This document shows positions 1-8,288 of a DNA stretch of 35,434 nt, in pieces. How positions within the stretch are numbered: the stretch's first letter is position 1; every line of letters starts with the position of its first letter. The notes under the pieces were generated by a model. That model was given only the letters and a program-made list of their open reading frames with translations. It had not been told where the DNA came from and searched no databases. Location: positions 1 through 35,434 of the forward strand of contig JANOPQ010000002.1 of the NCBI GenBank assembly GCA_031421935.1. The letters run 5' to 3'. Source of the DNA: JAJTFW01 sp031421935. GTDB lineage: Bacteria > Bacteroidota > Bacteroidia > AKYH767-A > OLB10. A program made the position numbers and the translations under genes.

Positions 1-102
1 CTTCTGTATTTTACTGGACAAACAAAATGATATATCAATACTGACACATTATGCGACTTATGAATATATTTACTACCGCTCATTCTCCAAATTTAATAAA
101 TA

Positions 103-116
103 CGCCGCAAGCGGCG
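103..116. repeat. CGCCGC-AA-GCGGCG hairpin, repeat or terminator
   Basis: Two perfect 6-bp GC arms surround an AA loop in otherwise AT-rich DNA, 55 bp past the stop of the minus-strand LD-carboxypeptidase gene. It could end that transcript, but no clear T-run follows in the minus direction, so an interspersed palindrome is equally likely. I see no gene in 1-170. Confidence 0.4.
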
Positions 117-170
117 GGGAATTAACCCTTAGAGATTAAAAATCTAATTTGATTTAAACTCAACTTTCTT

Positions 171-1079
171 TTAATGTACTAAAATCTCGATGACACTTTT
201 CTCCCCTACCTCCAAACTCACCCTTCCTCCCATCACGAGTGGCTGATTATTTTGGATATGTCCGGCTTGAAAATTCATGCATACCGGAAAAGTATATTCA
301 CGTACGGCTTCCGAAATAATTTCTTCGGCTGTTTTTCCGAAGGGAATAGCGTTATCGCGCATATCACTCATACCGCCTACAATGAGACCAGAAAGTCCAT
401 CCAATTTTCCCGAACGTTTTAGTTGCATCATCATACGATCGATGTGATAGAGATACTCATCCAAATCTTCAATGAATAATATTTTACCTCTGGTATCGAT
501 ATCCGACGCAGAGCCAGACAACGCATACATCAAAGAAAGATTTCCTCCTACCAAAATTCCTTCTTCTTTTCCTTTCCTATTCCATGGTGAATTTTCAACT
601 GAATAGCGGAGCTCCGCACCCGTTAGTAGCTTTCTCAAATTCTCGAGTGCATCGGGTGTACATCGATCACCACCCATACTAAACACCATGGTAGCATGAA
701 TAGTTGGAATTTGCAATTGTTGGTGCAGGTGATTGTGAAAAACAGTTAGATCACTAAAACCGATTATCCATTTTGGCTTTTGTGCGAAGCGATTAAAATT
801 GAGTTGGTCGATGATTCGCATACAACCATATCCTCCTCGTGCACTGATGATGGCATCTACAGCTGGATCATCCATCAACTCTTGCATATCGGCAGTACGT
901 TGTGCATCACTCCCCGAAAACTGATTTTCGGCAGCGTATAAATTCTTCGCCGTTTTAACTTTAAAACCCCAACTCTCTAATAAAGAAATTCCAGGAGCCA
1001 TCTCCTCTGGACTTACTTTTCGTGCAGGGGCACAAATTCCAATGGTACTTCCGGGAACTAAGTAGGGAGGGATTTTCAT
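171..1079 (-). CDS. ldcA: LD-carboxypeptidase (peptidase family S66)
   Basis: The 302-residue product has the usual length and motifs of S66 LD-carboxypeptidases, which remove the terminal D-Ala from the tetrapeptide of muropeptides during peptidoglycan recycling. The nucleophile is Ser109 in GFSD, preceded by the family's SARGGYG stretch (79-85). Glu204 (FIEDLDE) and His274 (AGHIQNN) complete the Ser-Glu-His triad. No signal peptide is seen, so it should act in the cytoplasm as the family does. The gene is monocistronic as far as can be seen. The first ATG is used; it follows a TATCTTTG box by only 7 nt, which suggests a leaderless or near-leaderless mRNA. Confidence 0.93.
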   Translation of the reverse strand: MKIPPYLVPGSTIGICAPARKVSPEEMAPGISLLESWGFKVKTAKNLYAAENQFSGSDAQRTADMQELMDDPAVDAIISARGGYGCMRIIDQLNFNRFAQKPKWIIGFSDLTVFHNHLHQQLQIPTIHATMVFSMGGDRCTPDALENLRKLLTGAELRYSVENSPWNRKGKEEGILVGGNLSLMYALSGSASDIDTRGKILFIEDLDEYLYHIDRMMMQLKRSGKLDGLSGLIVGGMSDMRDNAIPFGKTAEEIISEAVREYTFPVCMNFQAGHIQNNQPLVMGGRVSLEVGEKSVIEILVH

Positions 1080-1086
1080 AATTACG

Positions 1087-1094
1087 CAAAGATA
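1087..1094 (-). promoter_or_regulatory. Bacteroidota -7 box (TATCTTTG) of ldcA
   Basis: Read on the minus strand this is an exact TAnnTTTG. At a 19-nt spacing upstream the triplet is TCG instead of TTG, one mismatch. The predicted start site falls on or next to the ATG at 1079. Confidence 0.5.
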
Positions 1095-1148
1095 GGTAGC
1101 CGCATTTAATTTACGACACGCATTTGGTTAATTGCAAATTGGCAAGTT

Positions 1149-1242
1149 GGTAAATTGCTGCGCCATGAAGTCTGTACGAAGTACTGTACTTCATGGGTAA
1201 ATTGCTGCGCCATGAAGTCTGTACGAAGTACTGTACTTCCTG
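1149..1242. repeat. Two 47-bp tandem copies of a palindromic unit
   Basis: Copies at 1149-1195 and 1196-1242 differ at one base. Each contains arms CATGAAGT / ACTTCATG (the second copy has ACTTCCTG) around a GTAC-rich centre. A degraded third copy with an inserted TTCTGGG-type palindrome runs on to about 1340. The whole gap 1080-1479 shows no credible gene. Confidence 0.85.
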
Positions 1243-1479
1243 GGTAAATTCGTTTCGCGAAGCTACGACATGAAGTCTGTACGGAACCCAGAAGTTTTAG
1301 TGAAGCGAAATACTTCTGGGAATTACTGTACTTCCTGGTTGTCGCGAGGCTTCGTGATGGTGGGTTGGTGGAATAGTAGATTAGTGCTGCGTGGCCTCGC
1401 GATAGTGGTCCGAAAGGTATCTAGATAGAGCTTTGAAAAATGGAGAATTTTTTCTAAAGTTTCCCTTAACTATTATAAA

Positions 1480-2109
1480 TTAATCATCCTTCCGTTTTGT
1501 ATCCAACTTGTATGAAAGTCCAATTTGCAAATTCAATAATTTTAAGTTGCTAGAATATTCGTTTGTGGCAAGGGGTGTGTCTTTTTCAGTTTTTACATTA
1601 ATTAAATACTCGGGGGTAATGAAAATATCAAAATTGAGTGGGCGTATGTTGAAAATTTCGGTGAATTGAAAATTTATTACTCCTCCAAGACCAACATAAC
1701 TAGATTTAAAAGTACTAAGGATATTTTGGGGGTAGTAAATGTTTGTTGCATTTAAAACACTATATTTAAAATTTGCTCCTGTTTTAATTTTTATTCTCTC
1801 CTTTAAGGGTATTGCAAATAATATTGAAGAGGATAAACAATGTTTATAATTAGTACTAACAAAACCATATTTCGTAATATTAAAGTTGTCATTTACATCA
1901 ATTTCGTTTTCAAAATAATCATAAGAAAATAGCAATTCCATCTTCTTATAAATTCCTTCAATGTTTAAATAGCTACCAAAACCAAGCGAATTATTGACGA
2001 AACTATTATCCGAATATTCAACACCAGATCTAAGTCCAATATTTTGACCAAATAACATTTGATTGAAGAAAATTAGAATTGATAAAATAAATAATTTCTT
2101 CCTTTTCAT
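1480..2109 (-). CDS. Small outer-membrane beta-barrel-like protein, unknown function
   Basis: The 209-residue product starts with a basic n-region and a hydrophobic stretch ending LFGQ at residue 22, a signal peptide typical of Bacteroidota. The rest alternates polar and aromatic or aliphatic residues with many short strand-like segments (e.g. LLFSYDYFE, IGLSYKL), as expected for an 8- to 10-strand barrel. I do not recognise a specific family. It is the last of five AT-rich minus-strand genes (1480-4727). 115 bp separate it from the lipoprotein gene upstream, so it may have its own promoter, although no clear TAnnTTTG box was found. Confidence 0.7.
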   Translation of the reverse strand: MKRKKLFILSILIFFNQMLFGQNIGLRSGVEYSDNSFVNNSLGFGSYLNIEGIYKKMELLFSYDYFENEIDVNDNFNITKYGFVSTNYKHCLSSSILFAIPLKERIKIKTGANFKYSVLNATNIYYPQNILSTFKSSYVGLGGVINFQFTEIFNIRPLNFDIFITPEYLINVKTEKDTPLATNEYSSNLKLLNLQIGLSYKLDTKRKDD

Positions 2110-2224
2110 ATTTCAATAAGATAAAACAATTTCAAACGCTAATAAACCATATTTTGTTGTTGCTAAGAAATAATAATATAAATGGAAACTAAAAATTGTT
2201 AAACACTACAATTCAACTAAGAAT

Positions 2225-2785
2225 TCATTTAAAGTTTTTCTTTTGAAGCCAGTTTGAAGAATCACTTGGAAAAGGTATGTTTTTCGAATAAAAAACCTTT
2301 TCATTTATTGGTTGAATAATATATTCAGATCCACATTCCCGGAAATACTCGAATTTTTCTAAGACAATCGAATTATTCAATACAACTTTGCCTTTTAATT
2401 GATGTACTGTATAAATATCGATTCCACCGCCGCCGCAACCAGTTTCATTAAAATATTGAATAACAATTGAATCATTCAATATTTTATATACTCCCCAATT
2501 AACTCGACTCTTATGTAGAAATTGTCTTTTCGAGATTTCCTTCCAGAATTCTTCTATAGGACTTAAAGCACAGTAGCCATCATTATACAATATCATACTT
2601 TTTACAAAAGAAAATGTACTTCCCGGATCCAATTCAAAATACATTGCTTTTTCCAAACACGTCCCAGAATCAGTCAAATGTATGTTCCAATAATCCTTCC
2701 TTACATGAGAAATTGGTGCACAAGCAGTATACAATGTTATTAAACTAATTACAAAAAGTTTCGGTACACTGAACCAATTATACAT
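2225..2785 (-). CDS. Lipoprotein, paralogue of the gene at 4019-4591
   Basis: The 186-residue product has a type II signal peptide with lipobox YTAC (Cys22). After it come a shared KDYW motif, SMILYN(D/N)G(Y/F)CAL, a GCGGG loop, YTVHQL and a C-terminal IPFPSDSSNWLQ. All recur in the same order in the product of 4019-4591, so the two are paralogues. I know no function for them. The last 43 bases of shared coding sequence (2242-2284) are identical to 4036-4078 although the rest is much more diverged. The first eleven residues (MYNWFSVPKLF) instead resemble the small ORF at 4596-4727, so this gene looks like a fusion of two elements of the neighbouring copy. Confidence 0.75.
   Translation of the reverse strand: MYNWFSVPKLFVISLITLYTACAPISHVRKDYWNIHLTDSGTCLEKAMYFELDPGSTFSFVKSMILYNDGYCALSPIEEFWKEISKRQFLHKSRVNWGVYKILNDSIVIQYFNETGCGGGGIDIYTVHQLKGKVVLNNSIVLEKFEYFRECGSEYIIQPINEKVFYSKNIPFPSDSSNWLQKKNFK
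2242..2284. repeat. 43-bp direct repeat, identical to 4036-4078
   Basis: An exact 43-base match between the 3' ends of two paralogous lipoprotein genes. It includes synonymous positions, while flanking coding sequence is clearly diverged. This fits gene conversion or a recombination end point. Confidence 0.9.
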
Positions 2786-2819
2786 TTCGGTTTAAATAAG
2801 TAGGATTTTTAATGTTTAG

Positions 2820-2827
2820 TAAAGATA
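2820..2827 (-). promoter_or_regulatory. Probable -7 box (TATCTTTA) for the 2225-2785 gene
   Basis: It matches TAnnTTTG except for the last base and lies 34 nt from the ATG. The 43 nt between the ATG and the end of the box align without gaps to 4728-4770, with the box at exactly the same distance. Confidence 0.45.
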
Positions 2828-2918
2828 GAAAATTCTCGAAAAGTGGTAATCAAATTACCGGGTAACGGCATACTTCAACCTGAAATTTACAGCACACTTC
2901 AACCTTATCTACAATACA

Positions 2919-4007
2919 CTATTTATCTTTATCTACTTGAATGGGATTACCTGTTCGATAATTAATTTTAAAATTATTTAAAACAGGTATTTGATTGGCG
3001 GGTAAAAAAACACTGGCGCCGACGCCGATAAAAATCCCTCCTCCTACTAATGGATCAATTATAGGTCTAGCCTTGTTCCCTTCGTATGAATATTTTGGTG
3101 CTGTTTGACCAAAAAAATAAAAATCTAATCCTTCTCTTTTCAGTTCATAAAAACCCATCTTAGTTGCTTTGAGTAGAAAATTACCATCGTGAACCGCATA
3201 AACCGTTTTGCTATCCAATTCTACATTCTTCCCTTTTTCCTCACTCCATACCATAACTCTAATTTTATCAGTATGAATTGAGTCAATATAAATTGTGGTG
3301 GTGTCTGGAGAATTATTCTTAAATTGATTGTAATCGTAATAAATTCCTGGTTTAAAATTTTCCGTAACGTAAATTGGAATTTTCATCCTTTCTACGCTGT
3401 CAAGAATTTGCAACTCTTCAAAAGTATAAGAAGTTCCATTTCTCGTTTGAAGATTGTCAACCTTTTTTAATTCAACAGCCACTTCGCATAAATGCTCACT
3501 AACCGATTTAAGAAGTTTTTTTGTCAAGTCCGTTGACGATTTCATTCGATAAACACTATCAATAGAATATAATTCTTCGTATTTATTCTCTTCGTATTTC
3601 TTAAATATTCGCATTGTTAATTTAAGGCTTCCAACATCCCACATTTCTTCTGCTTTCTCGCTTAAACTCAAATCATACAAAATGATAGAAATTTCATTTT
3701 CGGTAGTAGGGCTAACCTCCTTACTCTGAAAAAAGTTACATAAACCTTCGATAAAATTACCTTTGAAATTAACTGGTGTATTTACATTAAATATTCCTGT
3801 TTGTACAAAACCCAATGTTTTTTTCGTTAACCGACGGTCAATTCCATTCACTTTAGTGAAAGGAGAAATCCCCTTTGCACATTTATTTGAAAGTATTAAA
3901 GTAGATTCTTGCGCTTGAGAAATAGTTGCATTGCAAATGAATAGAAATATGTATATCAAATAGCATTTAATGATATCGAATAAAGTGAGGGGTGGAAGTA
4001 ATTTCAT
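2919..4007 (-). CDS. Exported protein of unknown function
   Basis: The 362-residue product has a long N-terminal signal peptide (hydrophobic stretch about residues 12-30, ending ISQAQ). The middle is charged and mixed alpha/beta. A glycine-rich segment near the C-terminus (about 323-333, GGGIFIGVGASV) could be a membrane-contacting strand pair. I recognise no family. The start lies only 11 bp after the stop of the lipoprotein gene at 4019-4591, so the two are probably co-transcribed. A 133-bp gap follows before the next paralogous lipoprotein. Low GC matches the other genes of this block and contrasts with metG next door, which suggests an accessory locus. Confidence 0.7.
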   Translation of the reverse strand: MKLLPPLTLFDIIKCYLIYIFLFICNATISQAQESTLILSNKCAKGISPFTKVNGIDRRLTKKTLGFVQTGIFNVNTPVNFKGNFIEGLCNFFQSKEVSPTTENEISIILYDLSLSEKAEEMWDVGSLKLTMRIFKKYEENKYEELYSIDSVYRMKSSTDLTKKLLKSVSEHLCEVAVELKKVDNLQTRNGTSYTFEELQILDSVERMKIPIYVTENFKPGIYYDYNQFKNNSPDTTTIYIDSIHTDKIRVMVWSEEKGKNVELDSKTVYAVHDGNFLLKATKMGFYELKREGLDFYFFGQTAPKYSYEGNKARPIIDPLVGGGIFIGVGASVFLPANQIPVLNNFKINYRTGNPIQVDKDK

Positions 4008-4018
4008 GTCCTTAAATT

Positions 4019-4591
4019 TTACTTAATATTTTTCCTTTGAAGCCAGTTTGAAGAATCACTTGGAAAAGGTATGTTTTTAACAAAATACTTAACTGTATCA
4101 ATGGGTATTATGACATACCCCTTTTTTTCGGTTGCATATGAACAACCATTATTAAACTGATAACTTGTAATAGTAATTGAACCTTTATCAACAATTTTCC
4201 CTGCTAATTGATGAACAGTGTAAAGAAAAGGACTCCCACCTCCACATCCTGTATTAGCAAAAAATTGAATTACAAGAGAGTCTTTCAGCAATTTATACCT
4301 TCCCCAACAGACATCACTTCTCATAAGAAATTGCTTGTGTGACATTTGTTTCCAAAATTCATGCTTATAATGAAGGGCACAAAATCCATTATTATATAAT
4401 ATCATGCTTTCAAGATTAAATTTATCATTCTCAAGTACTCTTTCGAAATAAAGAGAATTAGCAAAATAAACACTCGAATCCGTCGAATTACAACTCCAAT
4501 AATCTTTATTTACAACCGAAATAGGTAGGCAAGCCTGCAGCATAATCATTAAAAATAATAAAACTATAATACACTTAAAGTACTTGACCAT
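4019..4591 (-). CDS. Lipoprotein, paralogue of the gene at 2225-2785
   Basis: I place the start at the ATG at 4591 because it opens a standard lipoprotein signal peptide (MVKYFKC..., lipobox LQAC). The longer frame up to 4732 would put 47 non-signal residues in front and overlaps another plausible ORF. The 190-residue product shares KDYW, SMILYNNGFCAL, EFWK, the GCGGG loop, YTVHQL and the C-terminal IPFPSDSSNWLQ with its paralogue. Function is unknown. Four to five cysteines after the lipid Cys could form disulphides in the periplasm. It is followed after 11 bp by the exported protein at 2919-4007. Confidence 0.72.
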   Translation of the reverse strand: MVKYFKCIIVLLFLMIMLQACLPISVVNKDYWSCNSTDSSVYFANSLYFERVLENDKFNLESMILYNNGFCALHYKHEFWKQMSHKQFLMRSDVCWGRYKLLKDSLVIQFFANTGCGGGSPFLYTVHQLAGKIVDKGSITITSYQFNNGCSYATEKKGYVIIPIDTVKYFVKNIPFPSDSSNWLQRKNIK

Positions 4592-4595
4592 ATTA

Positions 4596-4727
4596 TTAAT
4601 AAAATTTATAAGAAGCCGTACCGAAATAGATATTACCAGATGGGGTATTTTCATACGGAGTAACGAAAAATGAACTCCATGCGACATCAAATCCCAAAAG
4701 CTTAGGATCATTAAACCAGCTATGCAT
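4596..4727 (-). CDS. 43-codon ORF, possible gene remnant
   Basis: Reading from the ATG at 4727 gives MHSWFNDPKLLGFDVAW... ending IYFGTASYKFY, with the stop 4 nt before the lipoprotein start at 4591. The first eleven residues align with MYNWFSVPKLF of the 2225-2785 product. The upstream 43 nt, including the -7 box, align as well. The C-terminal aromatic pattern (YFGTASYKFY) resembles the last strand of an outer-membrane protein. It may be a real small peptide, a leader ORF, or the two ends of a deleted gene. An in-frame ATG at 4754 exists but would lie at the predicted transcription start. Confidence 0.4.
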   Translation of the reverse strand: MHSWFNDPKLLGFDVAWSSFFVTPYENTPSGNIYFGTASYKFY

Positions 4728-4761
4728 TCCATTTTGAATTAAAAGGATTCTCATTGTTACT

Positions 4762-4769
4762 CAAAGATA
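4762..4769 (-). promoter_or_regulatory. -7 box (TATCTTTG) driving the 4727-2919 cluster
   Basis: Exact TAnnTTTG on the minus strand. At 19-nt spacing the upstream triplet is CTG (TTG with one mismatch). It predicts a 5' end near 4756 and a leader of about 29 nt to the small ORF. Confidence 0.55.
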
Positions 4770-4889
4770 GTTAGAGATATTTGAATTACAGCATTCTTTG
4801 GTAATCCCGATAGCTTTCGAACGATAGTCGCAAGACTTGGCGGTGGTGATCCCACGGTGTACATGAGGCTATGCCATCAAATCATTCTC

Positions 4890-4907
4890 ATCGCGAAGTT
4901 TCGCGAT
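4890..4907. repeat. ATCGCGAA-GT-TTCGCGAT palindrome
   Basis: Perfect 8-bp arms with a GT loop in the gap upstream of metG. It is one of several short GC-rich palindromes in intergenic DNA here. A CCCGATAGCT-type element lies at about 4806. The repeat content suggests an interspersed repeat rather than an operator. Confidence 0.5.
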
Positions 4908-4940
4908 TTCAAACCTGCCTCGTAGAATTGTGAGATTAAC

Positions 4941-4948
4941 TACATTTG
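4941..4948 (+). promoter_or_regulatory. -7 box (TACATTTG) of metG
   Basis: Exact TAnnTTTG, 34 nt before the metG ATG. No TTG is seen at the 19-nt spacing, so only the -7 element is supported. Confidence 0.5.
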
Positions 4949-4982
4949 CACAGAATTTACTAGACCGAAGAAAGATCCCCCT

Positions 4983-7025
4983 ATGCGCTATTTAGTCACT
5001 GCCGCCTTGCCTTATGCCAATGGTCCTTTACACATCGGACATATTGCAGGTTGTTATTTGCCTTCCGATATTTTTGTTCGTTATCAACGTTTGATGGGTC
5101 GGGATGTGAAATACATTTGTGGTTCAGATGAGCATGGCGTGCCCATCACCTTGCGTGCGCGTAAAGAAGGCATCACACCACAACAAGTAGTGGATACGTA
5201 TCATGTCATGATGCGCAATAGCTTTCAGGAGTTTGGAATTTCTTTTGATATCTATCATCGTACTTCTGATAAAATTCATCATGAAACGGCTTCTGATTTT
5301 TTTACAACGCTTTACAATAAAGGTGTTTTTAAGGAAGAAGAAACAGAACAATATTTTGATGAGGAAGCGAATCTGTTTTTAGCCGATCGTTACATTACAG
5401 GAACTTGTCCGAAGTGTGCGAATCCAAATGCGTATGGCGATCAGTGTGAAAAATGTGGAAGCTCATTAAGTCCGCGTGAACTCATCAACCCACATTCTCA
5501 GTTAAGTGGAAAAGCTCCCGTATTGCGCAAAACGAAACATTGGTATTTGCCTTTAGATACGATGCAGCAAGAGTGGTTGAATGAATGGTTGTTGAGTAAG
5601 GAAGATGCTTGGAAGAAAAATGTTTTTGGTCAGTGCAAGAGTTGGCTCGATCAGGGATTGCAGCCGCGTGCAGTAACGCGCGACCTCGACTGGGGTGTGC
5701 CTGTTCCATTGCCTGGAAATGAAGGCAAGGTTTTGTATGTGTGGTTTGATGCACCCATCGGTTATATCTCTGCAACGAAGGCGTTAACTTCTCAATGGGA
5801 AGATTATTGGAAAAAAGAGGATAGTAAGTTGATTCATTTTATTGGAAAAGATAATATCGTTTTTCATTGTATCATTTTTCCCGCGATGCTCAAAGCGCAT
5901 GGCGATTACATCTTACCAGAAAATGTTCCTGCTAACGAATTTTTAAATTTAGAAGGCGATAAAATTTCTACATCGCGTAATTGGGCGGTGTGGTTGCACG
6001 AGTATTTATTGGATTTCCCCAATAAGCAAGATGTATTGCGTTATGCATTATGTGCTACGGCTCCTGAAACCAAGGACAATGATTTCACCTGGAAAGATTT
6101 TCAAGATCGTAACAACAATGAGTTGGTCGCTGTGTTCGGAAATTTTGTGAATAGAACATTGGTGTTAACTGCTAAATATTATGAAAATAAAGTTCCTGCA
6201 AGAGGGAAATTAGATGATGCAGAAAAAACTTGTTTGGATGCACTAACCTCTGCACCAAAATTAGTGCAAGAAAGTATTGAACGTTATCGTTTCCGCGAAG
6301 CACTGTCACATGTGATGGATTTAGCGAGAGCAGGAAATAAATATTTAGCCGATACCGAACCGTGGAAATTATATAAAACAGATCCAGAAAAAGTAGGAAC
6401 AATTTTAAATATAGCACTCGAAATAACAGCTGCTCTCTCCTATTTATGCGAACCGTTTCTTCCTTTTACTTCGAAGAAATTACAAGGCATGTTAAACATT
6501 GATGCTAAAAATTGGGAGGAGGCATTTGGGAATGATGCATTCACCCCCGGACATCCACTGAATGAAGCCTCTTTATTGTTTGACAAAATAGAAGACGAAG
6601 CCATCGCGCAACAAGTAGCAAAATTGGAAGCAACGAAAATAAATAACGCCCCTGCAGAAGAAATATCTACAGGAGAAAAATCATTAACTCCATTTAAGGA
6701 TGTTACCACTTACGACGATTTTAGTAAGATGGATTTACGTGTGGCTACCATTATTGCAGCGGAAAAAGTTGAGAAAGCGGATAAGCTTTTAAAACTTACC
6801 TTGGATACCGGTATTGATACTCGTACTGTTGTGAGTGGAATAGCACTTCATTTTAATGCAGATGAAATTATTGGTAAACAAGTAACCTTGCTCGCCAATT
6901 TAGCGCCTCGAAAAATTAAAGGTATTGAGTCGAATGGAATGATTTTAATGGCCGAAGATACCGATGGGAAATTAGTTTTCGTTCAACCTGCTAGAGATAC
7001 GAAGAACGGAAGTACGATTGCTTAA
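4983..7025 (+). CDS. metG: Methionyl-tRNA synthetase with C-terminal tRNA-binding domain
   Basis: The 680-residue class I synthetase charges tRNA-Met in the cytoplasm. The HIGH motif is intact at 17-20 (PLHIGH), and the KMSKS loop appears as KISTS at 327-331. A CxxC...CxxC zinc knuckle (Cys142, 145, 155, 158) marks the MetG1 subclass. The alpha-helical anticodon-binding domain covers roughly 390-540. A C-terminal EMAP-II/Trbp111-like domain (about 577-680, starting DDFSKMDLRVATI) helps dimerisation and tRNA binding in this form. The length is normal for the Bacteroidota enzyme. It is flanked by repeat-rich gaps and appears monocistronic. Confidence 0.97.
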   Translation: MRYLVTAALPYANGPLHIGHIAGCYLPSDIFVRYQRLMGRDVKYICGSDEHGVPITLRARKEGITPQQVVDTYHVMMRNSFQEFGISFDIYHRTSDKIHHETASDFFTTLYNKGVFKEEETEQYFDEEANLFLADRYITGTCPKCANPNAYGDQCEKCGSSLSPRELINPHSQLSGKAPVLRKTKHWYLPLDTMQQEWLNEWLLSKEDAWKKNVFGQCKSWLDQGLQPRAVTRDLDWGVPVPLPGNEGKVLYVWFDAPIGYISATKALTSQWEDYWKKEDSKLIHFIGKDNIVFHCIIFPAMLKAHGDYILPENVPANEFLNLEGDKISTSRNWAVWLHEYLLDFPNKQDVLRYALCATAPETKDNDFTWKDFQDRNNNELVAVFGNFVNRTLVLTAKYYENKVPARGKLDDAEKTCLDALTSAPKLVQESIERYRFREALSHVMDLARAGNKYLADTEPWKLYKTDPEKVGTILNIALEITAALSYLCEPFLPFTSKKLQGMLNIDAKNWEEAFGNDAFTPGHPLNEASLLFDKIEDEAIAQQVAKLEATKINNAPAEEISTGEKSLTPFKDVTTYDDFSKMDLRVATIIAAEKVEKADKLLKLTLDTGIDTRTVVSGIALHFNADEIIGKQVTLLANLAPRKIKGIESNGMILMAEDTDGKLVFVQPARDTKNGSTIA

Positions 7026-7550
7026 GAACAATTTCGAATAAGATCTCTTTAAACTACGGAGAACACAAAGATTTTCAATGAGGTCGCAAATAAAATGTGT
7101 ATAAATATTACTTCTCATCAAGATTAAATCCGCGAGTATCGTATTTATCCGTGTCATCCGTGTTCAAAACTGATGATCTACTAATTATCCGCAAATTAGT
7201 GGTAAAAAACAATTAGAATTTTGTAAAGAAAATAAATAGTGATCTTAAAGTGTTGTTTTTTTGATTTGATCTTTAACTTGAAATATTGATTGTAGAAATG
7301 GAACGCGGATGACACGGATAAATACGATTTCCACTGATTTGATTGTCTTTTGCGACAATGTTTTTTTGTTTTCAATAAGCAATTTAGTAAAGTAATTTCT
7401 CCGTGTTTCATTTAGTCTTCGCGAGAAAATATATCGACAAGAAAATCGCCCAAGAATCTTAGCGCCTTAGCGTCTTTTTAACCTGAGCTTGCCGAGGGTT
7501 GCGAGAAAAATTAGCGAAGAGAAAAGCGTCTGCAAGCCTTTGTGAGAAAT
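7026..7550. other. 525-bp gap with inverted and gene-tail repeats, no gene
   Basis: The gap holds a 28-bp inverted repeat (7138-7165 and 7301-7328), an AACCTGAGC...GAGGGTT element (7480-7500) and AGCGCCTTAGCGTC-type sequence. Short frames through it have no start context or recognisable product and overlap the repeats. Confidence 0.75.
7138..7328. repeat. 28-bp inverted repeat around 135 bp
   Basis: 7138-7165 is the reverse complement of 7301-7328 with one mismatch. The core ATTTATCCGTGTCATCCG is of a type I have seen scattered between genes in Bacteroidota genomes. The intervening 135 bp shows no ORF. Confidence 0.8.
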
Positions 7551-8288
7551 TTACTTTCGAAGCAATTCAATCTTTAGCCAATTATTCAAATCGCTCAATA
7601 CCTCATTGCTGATCTGATGCTGCATCGCATATTCTTTCCCATAAATTTGAAAACCATATTGTGTTAGCGTATTAATAATTTTTCTTCCATCGCTAATTGG
7701 AATCACGGCATCCATGGTTCCATGACTTACAAAAATATGCGTTCGTTGTTTTAGTGCGGCTGGACTTTGTTGCGTATTGATCTCGTCCGGAAACCTTCCA
7801 CTTAAACAAACTAAGCCTTTGAATCGATGTGGTGGCGTTAATCCAACACGAAGTGATGTGATAGCTCCTTGACTAAATCCACCCAGAAATATATTATTTG
7901 TATCAACATTGTACTTCTTAATGATCTGTGCTATCAACAAATTTAATTTTTTCTTGCTTTGAAGGGCTTGCTCCAAATTCTCCTTGAACATTCCATTGCC
8001 AAACTGCAAATCGTACCACATATATCCACCTCCTTCTCTGTCAAAGGGTGCTCGCACCGATACCACCAATAAGTTTTGAGGCAGCGATTTCGTCAAACTC
8101 AATAAATCCATTTCATTGCTGCCAAATCCGTGTAATAAAAACAATACAGGTGGATGGGCGGACGAGGGAAGAGATGGTTCTACCACCTTATAGTATAAAG
8201 GTTCCTGCGACTGGCAACTGCTTCCTTGCAGCAAGACCAAGAAGAAGAGGAAGGTAGAGAAAAAATAAAGAAATCGTTTTCTTTGCAT
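7551..8288 (-). CDS. Alpha/beta-hydrolase lipoprotein (phospholipase/carboxylesterase family)
   Basis: The ATG at 8288 is chosen because it opens a lipoprotein signal peptide (MQRKRFLYFF..., lipobox GSSC, Cys25). The longer frame to 8381 adds 31 residues in front of it. The 245-residue product has the oxyanion-side HGFGSNE (53-59), nucleophile Ser139 in GFSQG, Asp193 in GTMDAVIP and His224. This is the catalytic triad of the Abhydrolase_2 family, which includes carboxylesterase and lysophospholipase YpfH/EstB-like enzymes. It is expected to hydrolyse esters at the cell envelope; the substrate is unknown. It is divergent from the endonuclease gene at 8407. Confidence 0.85.
   Translation of the reverse strand: MQRKRFLYFFSTFLFFLVLLQGSSCQSQEPLYYKVVEPSLPSSAHPPVLFLLHGFGSNEMDLLSLTKSLPQNLLVVSVRAPFDREGGGYMWYDLQFGNGMFKENLEQALQSKKKLNLLIAQIIKKYNVDTNNIFLGGFSQGAITSLRVGLTPPHRFKGLVCLSGRFPDEINTQQSPAALKQRTHIFVSHGTMDAVIPISDGRKIINTLTQYGFQIYGKEYAMQHQISNEVLSDLNNWLKIELLRK

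Noticed and set aside
4592..4732. Longer start for the 4019 lipoprotein
   Set aside because: The additional 47 residues precede a complete lipoprotein signal peptide, which would then be internal, and they overlap a better-supported small ORF in another frame.
7196..7411. 71-codon minus-strand frame in the 7026-7550 gap
   Set aside because: It spans one arm of the inverted repeat, ends in low-complexity Tyr/Phe/Ile-rich sequence and lacks a signal peptide or family motif.
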